Of a DNA stretch of 25,816 nucleotides, positions 1 to 7,225 are shown in pieces. The DNA is from a virus, in the IMG/VR virus record IMGVR_UViG_3300044798_000065, positions 1 through 25,816 of that record. The stretch is one strand, 5' to 3'. Every line of letters begins with the position of its first letter. The first letter of the stretch is position 1. Both the position numbers and the translations under genes were made by a program. The notes below the pieces were generated by a model that was not told the origin of the DNA, searched no databases, and saw nothing but the letters and a program-made list of their open reading frames with translations.

Positions 1-1
1 T

Positions 2-568
2 TCTGTTCAAGGTACATCAGCGGAAAAATACAAACAAGTATCCGGCATTGATTTAGACTTTGACGAATTTGTATCTAACTTAAAATATTTTTATGAGCAT
101 AAAGCGCAGTGCCATGTGTATATAAAGATTGTTGATACAGTCTTAGACAGCAAAGAGGATGAACAAAAGTTTTATGACATATTCGGGGATATTTGCGATA
201 CCATAGGTATTGAAAAAACTGTTCCTATACACGGAGGCATAGACTTAAAAGAACGCTCAGAAACACAATTTGGGCTTCCCATACAAGATGTTAAAGTTTG
301 CCCACAGCCGTTTTTTCATTTACAGGTTAATTCTGACGGTCTATGCGTGCCCTGCTATTCTTTTGAGTATCCTCAAATTATGGGTAATGCGAACAAGGAA
401 AGTATTGTTGATATATGGAACGGTAAAAAGTTTACAGAATTTAGACGTAACATGTTAAACGGAAATAAGAATCCAGTCTGTCAAGATTGCAATATAATCA
501 AGTACCGCATGTTCCCCGAAGATAATTTAGAAAACGATATAGAGAGGTTGAAAAAACTTTATGAATAG
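2..568 (+). CDS. Radical SAM/SPASM domain protein, C-terminal part (5' end outside window)
   Basis: The frame is open from base 2 with no convincing start, so the N-terminal part, which would hold the CxxxCxxC radical-SAM cluster, lies upstream of the window. What remains has the look of a SPASM auxiliary Fe-S domain: a VCPQPF motif, then about 15 residues later DGLCVPCYSF, an 'IMGNANKESIVDIWN' stretch typical of SPASM proteins, and a closing CQDC. SPASM enzymes modify peptides or small molecules by radical chemistry; members also occur in glycan and O-antigen clusters, which fits the neighbours. The stop overlaps the next gene by 8 nt, so it is the upstream member of a plus-strand operon. 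Substrate unknown. SPASM identity fairly sure; the radical-SAM core is inferred, not seen. Confidence 0.75.
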   Translation, partial: SVQGTSAEKYKQVSGIDLDFDEFVSNLKYFYEHKAQCHVYIKIVDTVLDSKEDEQKFYDIFGDICDTIGIEKTVPIHGGIDLKERSETQFGLPIQDVKVCPQPFFHLQVNSDGLCVPCYSFEYPQIMGNANKESIVDIWNGKKFTEFRRNMLNGNKNPVCQDCNIIKYRMFPEDNLENDIERLKKLYE

Positions 569-1700
569 AAACTGCCCCATTTGTCAATGTGCAAGTAAAA
601 AAGTTTTATATACTCAAAAGTTCGGCAGTAAGGCAATATCCCTTATGGATAATTACGACGTTGTTGCGTGTAAAGATTGTGGTTTTGTATTCGCTGACAA
701 CATACCAAGCCAAAAGGAATTTGATAATTATTATGCCACTATGTCTAAATACGAAATTGATTACACTAATCAGAAACATAATAAAAAAATATTTGATTTT
801 ATAAGTGCCTACTTATTAAATGAAAATGCTCATATTTTAGATATAGGGTGTTCAACAGGCGGATTGTTAAAAGTATTTAGAGACAACGATTACAATAATC
901 TTTTTGGAATAGACCCTTCAATGGCGTGTGCTGAAAAAGCAAAAGGATTAAATATAGATGCTATTCAAAGTTCTTTGTTCCATTTTGTTCCTAAATATAA
1001 ATTTGATTTAATAATACTATCTGCTGTCCTCGAACACATAATCGACCTTAAAGGCGCAATGGAAAAACTTAAAACATTACTCAAGCCCAACGGTTTATTA
1101 TTTGTCGAGGTTCCTAATGCCGCAAGATTCCACAATCACATACACACACCTTTTCAACAATTCAGTATCGAACACATAAACTATTTTTCGCATTGGTCGT
1201 TAAGAAACTTAATGGAAAAATACAACTTTGAAAAACTAGCTATGTCTAATGAGCTTAACGAAGTCAATCAGTCTGTAGACCCTTGTATATTCTGGCTTGC
1301 TATTCACAAAGAATTTTCTATATTAAGAGATACAGTTAGCGAGGAAAACTTAAAAGGATATATAGAAAAAAGTAAAAGTAAAGATGTTGAAATTAAAAAG
1401 ACGATAGAAAAAAAATTAAAAAATCACGATAAGATTATTGTTTGGGGTGTTGGAACACACACACAGATGCTTTTAGGCAATGGTATTTTAGATTTAGATA
1501 AAGTATTTTGTTTTATCGATTCTAATAAAAATTATGACCAAAAAACTATCGAAGGAATAAAAATAGTTAATCCAGAAAGCCTACATCATATATTAACACC
1601 GCTGCCTATCTTAATATCCTCATGGAGTTATCAAAACGAAATTGCAGAACAAATAAGGAAAATGAAGCTTAAAAACGAGGTGATAAAGATTTATGAATAA
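561..1700 (+). CDS. Sugar C-methyltransferase-type SAM methyltransferase
   Basis: A 379-aa protein with the three-part layout of the TylC3/NovU-type sugar C-methyltransferases. An N-terminal zinc site uses C5, C8, C37 and C40 (CPIC...CKDC). A class I SAM-binding domain has motif I at 92-101 (ILDIGCSTGG) and FGIDPS for the acidic loop. The C-terminal part (about 290-379) starts with IIVWGVGTHTQ and resembles the Methyltransf_14 domain of this family. Known members methylate carbon 3 or 5 of 4-keto-deoxysugar nucleotides. Overlaps of 8 nt with the genes on both sides imply translational coupling. With the CDP-4-keto-3,6-dideoxyglucose genes nearby, a 4-keto sugar is a sensible substrate, but that link is inference. 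Family call strong, exact reaction unknown. Confidence 0.8.
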   Translation: MNRNCPICQCASKKVLYTQKFGSKAISLMDNYDVVACKDCGFVFADNIPSQKEFDNYYATMSKYEIDYTNQKHNKKIFDFISAYLLNENAHILDIGCSTGGLLKVFRDNDYNNLFGIDPSMACAEKAKGLNIDAIQSSLFHFVPKYKFDLIILSAVLEHIIDLKGAMEKLKTLLKPNGLLFVEVPNAARFHNHIHTPFQQFSIEHINYFSHWSLRNLMEKYNFEKLAMSNELNEVNQSVDPCIFWLAIHKEFSILRDTVSEENLKGYIEKSKSKDVEIKKTIEKKLKNHDKIIVWGVGTHTQMLLGNGILDLDKVFCFIDSNKNYDQKTIEGIKIVNPESLHHILTPLPILISSWSYQNEIAEQIRKMKLKNEVIKIYE

Positions 1701-2754
1701 CATCATCAAAGAAGATTTATCCGTTATTTATGGTTCTGATTTGAACTGGTCAGAATTTAAAAATAAGACTTTTTTAATTACAGGTTCAACGGGATTAATC
1801 AGTTCTTACCTTGTTTATACGTTGATGTACTTAAATAAAATCGACAATGCAAACATAAAGATTATAGCGCCTGTCCGTGACCTTTTAAAAATGTCCTCGA
1901 AGTTTTTTGAACTTTTAGGTAATAATAACTTTTTACCTGTTCTTTCGGATATATCAAGACATATGGTAGTAGACGGAAATATTGATTATATTATACATGC
2001 TGCCAGTCCGGCTGCTTCTAACCATTACGCTACTAATCCCTTAAGCGTATTTAATGCCAATGTTACAGCTACTAAGAACCTGCTTGAACTTGCAAAGGCT
2101 CATAATACTAAAAGATTTATGTTTGTAAGTTCGGGGGAAGTATCGGGTAAAATAACGGAAAATTCTTCCTGTCCTAATCATTATTTATCCGAGCTAGACA
2201 TTAACGAACTTGAATACGGCGAATTAGACCCATTAGAGCCACGCAATATATACGCCGAATCCAAACGTATGGGGGAAGCTCTTTGCGTTGCTTATACTAG
2301 GCAGTTTGGGATTAATACAGTAATCGTTCGGCCAGACCATACTTACAGTCCTACAATGGACTTAAAGAACGATAAAAGAGTATTTGCAGAATTTGTATCC
2401 AATATAGTTAATCACGAACCTATTAAATTAAAAAGTAATGGTTCTGCTACAAGAACTTTTACATATATTACCGATACTATCGACGGTATATTTAGGGTAT
2501 TATTAAAAGGTAACACTGCCGAAGCATATAATATCAGTAATGCTGCGGGCAGAACTTCTATACTTAATCTTGCCAATATGCTTGCGGATACTTTTAATAC
2601 TAAGGTTGTTTACGAAAAAAGAACAGGCGATTATATAGAGAATCCCGACACACAACGCCCAAGCCTTTGCACTGCCAAACTTGAGCAACTTGGATATAGA
2701 CCCAAGGTATTACTTAAAGAAGGGTTTTCAAGAACGGTAAAAAGTTTTCAATGA
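1693..2754 (+). CDS. NAD(P)-dependent epimerase/dehydratase/reductase (extended SDR)
   Basis: 353 aa, the usual length for an extended short-chain dehydrogenase acting on nucleotide sugars. The Rossmann motif is at 30-37 (TGSTGLIS); the third glycine of the canonical TGxxGxxG is replaced by Ser37. Catalytic residues appear as S146/S147 (FVSSGEV) and the YxxxK pair Y187/K191 (YAESK). YIIHAAS and a VRPDHTYSP stretch also fit the family. It resembles UDP-glucuronate decarboxylase or dTDP-glucose 4,6-dehydratase-like proteins of capsule clusters. Next to a C-methyltransferase it could be the 4-keto reductase or an epimerase that finishes the sugar; this is inference. Its stop overlaps the next start as ATGA. 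Confidence 0.8.
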   Translation: MNNIIKEDLSVIYGSDLNWSEFKNKTFLITGSTGLISSYLVYTLMYLNKIDNANIKIIAPVRDLLKMSSKFFELLGNNNFLPVLSDISRHMVVDGNIDYIIHAASPAASNHYATNPLSVFNANVTATKNLLELAKAHNTKRFMFVSSGEVSGKITENSSCPNHYLSELDINELEYGELDPLEPRNIYAESKRMGEALCVAYTRQFGINTVIVRPDHTYSPTMDLKNDKRVFAEFVSNIVNHEPIKLKSNGSATRTFTYITDTIDGIFRVLLKGNTAEAYNISNAAGRTSILNLANMLADTFNTKVVYEKRTGDYIENPDTQRPSLCTAKLEQLGYRPKVLLKEGFSRTVKSFQ

Positions 2755-2966
2755 AGACAATTATTGATGCGTGTTTTGAGGCACTTATAGATTTTTACCT
2801 TTTTCTTACTTATATTCCAGTTACGATAATTTTATTTCTTTATATGTGGCTTTATTTTTCGGCAGCATTATTTTTTAGAATGGTAGTATGTCAAGCCAAT
2901 GTAACTCGTGTAAGTATCAATTATAAAAAAGAAGGAAATCCAAATGCTAAAGACGTTGAAAACTGA
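2751..2966 (+). CDS. Small membrane protein of unknown function
   Basis: 71 aa. Residues about 10-46 are strongly hydrophobic (one long or two close membrane helices rich in F, L, I and Y), followed by a short polar, lysine-containing tail. The start overlaps the SDR stop as ATGA and the end overlaps the FkbM gene by 23 nt, so it is embedded in the operon and probably translated by coupling. I do not recognise a family. It could be a partner or membrane anchor for a glycan enzyme, but nothing in the sequence proves a role. Confidence 0.5.
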   Translation: MKTIIDACFEALIDFYLFLTYIPVTIILFLYMWLYFSAALFFRMVVCQANVTRVSINYKKEGNPNAKDVEN

Positions 2967-3810
2967 TTACGAAAAAGGAAATTTAAAGAAATATAGCTAC
3001 ATGCAATTAATGTATATGGAGCATAAAAAGCTTTATAGTTACGCTGACTATATTAAAAATACTAATTGCAAGAAAATAGAAATAGAAAACGGCGAAGTTA
3101 TTTTTACTTTCCTTAGCGAAGGTATGGAAATCAAAATGACTTCTATTCCTTTTGACCAAACAAGTGTTGCGTTTACTCATTTAGATTTTGGAGCATATGA
3201 TAAAGAGGAAACAAGCCTTCTTTGTAGATTAGTTCACGAAGGTGATGTTGTTTTAGATATAGGCGCAAACGCAGGCTGGTATAGTTTACACTGGCTTAAA
3301 AGAGGAGCTGAGGTTTTTTCTTTTGAACCCATGCCGCAAAATGTTAATTGTCTAAGCAGAAATATTGAACTAAACAAAATTAAAAAAGGGTTTCATATTT
3401 GGAACTGCGGATTATCGAATACGGTAGGCTATGCAGATTTTTGCTTTGACCTTGAACGCTGCGGAGCTTCCGGCCTTAAGAACATAAGGGAATCAAACAA
3501 CAACCAGAAAATATCTTGTCCGGTTGAAACACTAGATAACATAGCGCCAAGTTTGCATTTTAAGAAAATTGATTTTATTAAATGCGATGTTGAGGGAGCA
3601 GAAAAGCTTGTAATAGAGGGTGGACTTGAAACTATTAAAAAGTATAAGCCTATCATATACCTTGAGCTACTGAGGAAATGGTCGGCTAAATTTGGTTATC
3701 ATCCTAATGAAGTTATCAAAATATTAACCGATATAGGCTACCATTGCGACGTTGCAGAAATAACAGACGAAACAGAACAGACTAATTTTTTGTTTGTTCC
3801 AGAAAAGTAG
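2944..3810 (+). CDS. FkbM family SAM-dependent methyltransferase
   Basis: 288 aa. The SAM-binding motif lies at 103-111 (VLDIGANAG), followed by VFSFEPMPQN with the acidic ribose-binding residue. FIKCDVEGAE (about 213-222) and the final IIYLELL stretch are the usual FkbM signatures. FkbM enzymes O-methylate sugars or polyketides, so a sugar hydroxyl is the likely target here. The start is supported by a GAAGGA ribosome site 8-9 nt upstream. Last gene of the plus-strand operon: its 3' end overlaps the oppositely oriented rfbH gene by 29 nt, and I see no clear terminator there. Family secure, substrate unknown. Confidence 0.88.
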   Translation: MLKTLKTDYEKGNLKKYSYMQLMYMEHKKLYSYADYIKNTNCKKIEIENGEVIFTFLSEGMEIKMTSIPFDQTSVAFTHLDFGAYDKEETSLLCRLVHEGDVVLDIGANAGWYSLHWLKRGAEVFSFEPMPQNVNCLSRNIELNKIKKGFHIWNCGLSNTVGYADFCFDLERCGASGLKNIRESNNNQKISCPVETLDNIAPSLHFKKIDFIKCDVEGAEKLVIEGGLETIKKYKPIIYLELLRKWSAKFGYHPNEVIKILTDIGYHCDVAEITDETEQTNFLFVPEK

Positions 3811-4999
3811 AAATAATTTTTACAACGTATTCTTTTTGTTCCTGGGTTAATCCAGGATATACACCAATCCAGAAAGTATTATTCATAACATAATCAGAGT
3901 TTTCAAAATTACCGATAAATCTTTTATTTACTCCAACCATACAAGGGTGTTTAAGAATATTACCCGCAAACAAAGGTCGTGTCTGTATACCGTTATCTTC
4001 AAGGTGCTTAACTATCTGATTACGAGTAAATCCGGCATCGAGTTTTACTGTTAAAATAAATCCAAACCAGCTAGGATATGAAAGGAATTCAGCCTCTGGT
4101 AATATAAATTTATCCCTAAACTTGTTTAACTGCCTATGGTAATACAGCCAATTTTCTTTTCTGGCCTTTACAAAATCATAAAGCTTTTCAAGCTGTGCGC
4201 AACCTATTGCACCCTGAAATTCTGTAGCTTTCAAGTTATAACCAAGTCTTGAATATATATATTTATGGTCGTAGTTATATTGATTATCAAATCTATGCCC
4301 GCAAGCATTATCATGTCCAGACTGGCAAGTGCAATCGCGCCCCCAATCTCTTAATGATAAAATTATTTTATACAAAGTATCATTATTAGTATATAATGCT
4401 CCACCTTCGCCTGTTGTGATATGGTGTGCTGGATAAAAACTTGATGTTCCAATATCGCCGAAAGTACCTGTATATTGACCGTTATATTTACTACCTAAGC
4501 TATCGCAATTATCTTCGACCAACCATAAATTATGTTTATCACAAAATGTCTTAACTGCCTTTATATTAAAAGGATTACCCAAAGTATGAGCAATCATAAC
4601 AGCTTTGGTTCGATTAGATAACGCTTGTTCTAATAAAGTAACATCTATATTATATTCTGGTATTGTTATATCAACAAAGACAGGTATAGCGCCAAACTGT
4701 ATAATCGGAGCTATCGTAGTAGGGAAGCAGCAGGCAACCGTTATTACTTCATCACCCCTTTTAATCGCTTTTTCGCCTAACTCAGGCTGTGTCAGTGCCA
4801 TAAATGCAAGCAAATTGGCTGAACTGCCGGAATTAACCAGCGCACAATGTTTTATATTTAGTATAGCAGCGAGCTGTTTTTCAAATCTGTTGCAAAATTT
4901 ACCATGGGTAAGCCAGAAATCCTGAATTGCCTCTGCTAAATTTTCCTGTTCTCTTTGGTTATAGATACGTCCGGCATATGGAACTTTAATCACGTTCAT
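3782..4999 (-). CDS. rfbH: CDP-4-keto-6-deoxy-D-glucose 3-dehydratase (E1)
   Basis: 405 aa from the ATG at 4999, preferred over an in-frame TTG at 5008 because GAGGA lies just upstream of the ATG. PLP fold I (DegT/DnrJ/EryC1 family). The aminotransferase lysine is replaced by histidine in SFYPAHHITTGEGG (H192), the mark of the sugar 3-dehydrase E1. Cysteines 165, 223, 225 and 233 have the spacing C-X57-C-X1-C-X7-C known for the [2Fe-2S] site of E1. It removes the 3-OH of CDP-4-keto-6-deoxyglucose, together with a reductase E3 not seen here. About 28 aa shorter at the N-terminus than the enterobacterial enzyme as I recall it. Overlaps the rfbG stop by 14 nt; third gene of the ddhA-B-C order. 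Confidence 0.95.
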   Translation of the reverse strand: MNVIKVPYAGRIYNQREQENLAEAIQDFWLTHGKFCNRFEKQLAAILNIKHCALVNSGSSANLLAFMALTQPELGEKAIKRGDEVITVACCFPTTIAPIIQFGAIPVFVDITIPEYNIDVTLLEQALSNRTKAVMIAHTLGNPFNIKAVKTFCDKHNLWLVEDNCDSLGSKYNGQYTGTFGDIGTSSFYPAHHITTGEGGALYTNNDTLYKIILSLRDWGRDCTCQSGHDNACGHRFDNQYNYDHKYIYSRLGYNLKATEFQGAIGCAQLEKLYDFVKARKENWLYYHRQLNKFRDKFILPEAEFLSYPSWFGFILTVKLDAGFTRNQIVKHLEDNGIQTRPLFAGNILKHPCMVGVNKRFIGNFENSDYVMNNTFWIGVYPGLTQEQKEYVVKIISTFLEQTKN

Positions 5000-6017
5000 A
5001 ATCCTCAATTTGTTTTAAACATAACTCGTAAAGATTGTCGCCCTCTAAATAAACTTTGTACCAATCAATAGTTTTTTGCAAAGCTAATTCTATACACCAT
5101 TTAGAAGTCCAGCCAAGCTGAATTCGAGATTTAAAAGAATCTAGCTTTAAATATTTTGTTTCTTTTAAAGTATTATCTATTTTTATCTCGTATTTTGCTT
5201 TAAGTTGTTTACTGAATTTGTCAACTATATAACTCACGGAAATAGAATCGTCGATAGATGCTCCGAAATTCCACGCTTGAGCGTATTCAGTAGATTCATA
5301 TAATCTTTGTGCAAGTAACATATAGCCTGACAAAGGTTCAAGAACATGTTGCCATGGCCTTACTGAATCAGGATTGCGAATTATAACGGTTTCATTTTTT
5401 TGGACAGCCCTTATTAAATCTGGTATAATTCTGTCTTTTGCAAAATCCCCACCACCGATTACATTACCTGCTCTGGCTGTTGCTACAGGAAGGTTAAACG
5501 CCTCTCTATATGACTTTGTAACAAGCTCGGCGCATGCTTTGGAACTTGAATAAGGGTCATGACCGCCTAGCCTGTCTTTTTCTGTGTAACCTTTGGTTTG
5601 TTCTAAATTTTCATATACTTTGTCGGTTGTTACTATAATTATAGATTTGACATGTTTTGAGTGCCTACAAGCTTCAAGAATATTAACTGTACCCATAATA
5701 TTAGTTTCAAGTGTATGCGTAGGCTCGGCATAAGATTCTCTTACAATAGCATGGGCAGCCATGTGAATTACTATTTCATTATCCGCAAGAGCCTGTTTTA
5801 AAAATATTAGATTCCTAATATCGCCGATAAAAGTTGTATTGTTTTTTAAATCAAGAACATTAGCAAGTCTAAAAAGATTTGGTTCTGTAGGCGGCTGTAA
5901 TGAGTATCCTGTAACCTTAGCACCTAACCCGGTAAGCCATATAGTCAGCCATGCCCCTTTAAAGCCACTGGCTCCGGTAATTAAAACTTTTTTGCTATTC
6001 CAAAATTTTAAGTCCAT
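4986..6017 (-). CDS. rfbG: CDP-glucose 4,6-dehydratase
   Basis: 343 aa from the ATG at 6017; in-frame ATGs at 6026 and 6047 would add 3 or 10 residues. I chose 6017 because RfbG proteins start a few residues before the FW of 'KFW.SKKVLITG', and it gives only a 10-nt overlap with rfbF. Extended SDR: TGASGFKG at 14-21, VTTDKVYEN around 129-137 (T131, D132, K133), and YSSSK with Y156 and K160. The AGNVIGGGDFAKDRIIPD and RPWQHVLEPLSGY stretches are diagnostic for CDP-glucose 4,6-dehydratase. It converts CDP-glucose to CDP-4-keto-6-deoxyglucose in the cytosol, the second step of the pathway. Confidence 0.95.
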   Translation of the reverse strand: MDLKFWNSKKVLITGASGFKGAWLTIWLTGLGAKVTGYSLQPPTEPNLFRLANVLDLKNNTTFIGDIRNLIFLKQALADNEIVIHMAAHAIVRESYAEPTHTLETNIMGTVNILEACRHSKHVKSIIIVTTDKVYENLEQTKGYTEKDRLGGHDPYSSSKACAELVTKSYREAFNLPVATARAGNVIGGGDFAKDRIIPDLIRAVQKNETVIIRNPDSVRPWQHVLEPLSGYMLLAQRLYESTEYAQAWNFGASIDDSISVSYIVDKFSKQLKAKYEIKIDNTLKETKYLKLDSFKSRIQLGWTSKWCIELALQKTIDWYKVYLEGDNLYELCLKQIEDYERD

Positions 6018-6784
6018 AACTTCCATGGTGCTTTGCCAGTATTCCATAATTCTTCGAGATGATTTTTATCCCTTATTGTATCCATAGGAAACCAAAACCC
6101 TTGATGCTTGTAAGCTACAAGCTGATTATTATTTATAGCTTTATCCATAGGCTCATGTTCAAGAATTGTACTATCTCCGTCTATATAATCCAAAAATTCA
6201 GGCTCTACAACCATAAAACCGGAATTAACCCACAAATTATCACCTTTAGGCTTTTCCCTGAATCCTGTTATTAAATTATTTTCTGCTATATCAAGCGAAC
6301 CAAATCTGCCAGTAGGTTGCGAAGCTGTTACAGTAATTGTTTTTTTATTGGTATTATGAAAATTAAGCAAGTCAGGTATATTAACATCAGAAACACCGTC
6401 GCCATAAGTAAGCATAAACTTTTCATTGCCGATATACTTTTTAACACGTTTTAAACGACCTCCTGTCATTGTTTTTAATTCCGTATTCACCAAAGTGACC
6501 CGCCAGGGTTCAGCGGTTTGTGAGTGAATAATTTTTTTATCCTTAGAAGTAAAATCGAAAGTAACATCAGACTCATGCAAATAATAGTGGGCAAAGTATT
6601 CTTTAACATAATCCCCCTTATATCCAAGACAGATAATAAAATCGTTAAAGCCGTAATAGCTATATAATTTCATGATATGCCAGAGGACAGGTTTCCCGCC
6701 TATAGTAACCATTGGTTTAGGCTTTGTTTCTGTTTCCTCGCTTAATCTAGTACCTAGGCCACCAGCTAATATGATAACTTTCAT
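6008..6784 (-). CDS. rfbF: Glucose-1-phosphate cytidylyltransferase
   Basis: 258 aa, essentially the family length (about 257). The N-terminus shows the nucleotidyltransferase signature: LAGGLGTRL at 6-14 and KPKPM at 21-25. LTYGDGVSD carries the metal-binding aspartate, and ASQPTGRFG and FREKP follow as in RfbF/DdhA. It makes CDP-glucose from CTP and glucose-1-phosphate, the entry step of CDP-3,6-dideoxyhexose synthesis. The ATG overlaps the stop of the long spanin-like gene as ATGA and has no strong ribosome site of its own, so its translation is probably coupled to the phage lysis gene. This ties the sugar genes physically to the phage operon. Confidence 0.95.
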   Translation of the reverse strand: MKVIILAGGLGTRLSEETETKPKPMVTIGGKPVLWHIMKLYSYYGFNDFIICLGYKGDYVKEYFAHYYLHESDVTFDFTSKDKKIIHSQTAEPWRVTLVNTELKTMTGGRLKRVKKYIGNEKFMLTYGDGVSDVNIPDLLNFHNTNKKTITVTASQPTGRFGSLDIAENNLITGFREKPKGDNLWVNSGFMVVEPEFLDYIDGDSTILEHEPMDKAINNNQLVAYKHQGFWFPMDTIRDKNHLEELWNTGKAPWKLWT

Positions 6785-7224
6785 TTAATGTACCGTAGTC
6801 CTATTAAAGCGGCTGAACCAATAACAACCCATATACAACGCCCCCGCCATTTAGAAATGTCAGCGTCTTTGCGTTTAACAACATCTTCAAAATCCGTTTT
6901 TATACTTGTCAAATCTATCTTGTATTGTTCTCGCTCTGCTGTTACTTGATTCAATTTGTTTTGTAAGTCCGTCAACATCAGAGGATATACTTTGACTTTG
7001 TTGTTTAATGCTATCAACGATTTTTTGGATATCGTTATATCGTTGAGTAATTTCAGATTCTCGTTTGATTGCAGAATCCAGTTTTGATTGCAAGTCTCTA
7101 GTCTTGTCTCGCACGACACTATCGGTGTTGCTGTTACCCCACCAATATCCGATTGTGCAAATAATGCAAAAGACAACAACATAAAAAATAATATTACTAA
7201 TAATTTTTCTGTTTTTATCCACAT
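6781..7224 (-). CDS. Spanin-like membrane protein, long frame (signal sequence, coiled coil, C-terminal helix)
   Basis: 147 aa. An N-terminal hydrophobic stretch at about 8-24 ends in FALFAQSD, a possible signal-peptidase I site; no lipobox cysteine is visible. Two cysteines (SCETRLETC) come next, then a helical, probably coiled-coil middle, and a second hydrophobic segment close to the C-terminus (CIWVVIGSAALIGL). That plan recalls unimolecular spanins, which bridge the outer and inner membranes at lysis, but without the lipid anchor. The start follows the 26-aa peptide's stop (TAA, T, ATG), and the stop overlaps rfbF as ATGA. A second frame, starting at a GTG 2 nt downstream, encodes an Rz-like protein within the same DNA. 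Role inferred from layout and position. Confidence 0.65.
   Translation of the reverse strand: MWIKTEKLLVILFFMLLSFALFAQSDIGGVTATPIVSCETRLETCNQNWILQSNENLKLLNDITISKKSLIALNNKVKVYPLMLTDLQNKLNQVTAEREQYKIDLTSIKTDFEDVVKRKDADISKWRGRCIWVVIGSAALIGLRYIK
6887..7222 (-). CDS. Rz-like inner-membrane spanin, embedded in another frame
   Basis: 111 aa starting with GTG, 2 nt after the ATG of the longer frame (ATGTG) and lying fully inside it. It has the textbook i-spanin plan: a short basic N-terminus (MDKNRK), one membrane helix at about 8-28, then a long periplasmic part rich in K, E, Q, S, D and R, with heptad-like spacing and no proline. Both frames would share the same GGGG ribosome site. Nested spanin genes are known (lambda Rz/Rz1), although there the embedded frame is the lipoprotein. 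Position just after endolysin and holin candidates supports a lysis role. The non-ATG start and complete overlap keep confidence moderate. Confidence 0.55.
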   Translation of the reverse strand: MDKNRKIISNIIFYVVVFCIICTIGYWWGNSNTDSVVRDKTRDLQSKLDSAIKRESEITQRYNDIQKIVDSIKQQSQSISSDVDGLTKQIESSNSRARTIQDRFDKYKNGF

Positions 7225-7225
7225 A

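Noticed and set aside
3780-3825. Possible bidirectional terminator between the converging sugar operons
   Set aside because: Only a 5-bp GAACA/TGTTC pairing with a large loop is visible; too weak to call.
5839-6274. Plus-strand frames opposite rfbF and rfbG
   Set aside because: Shadows of conserved enzymes, no family features.
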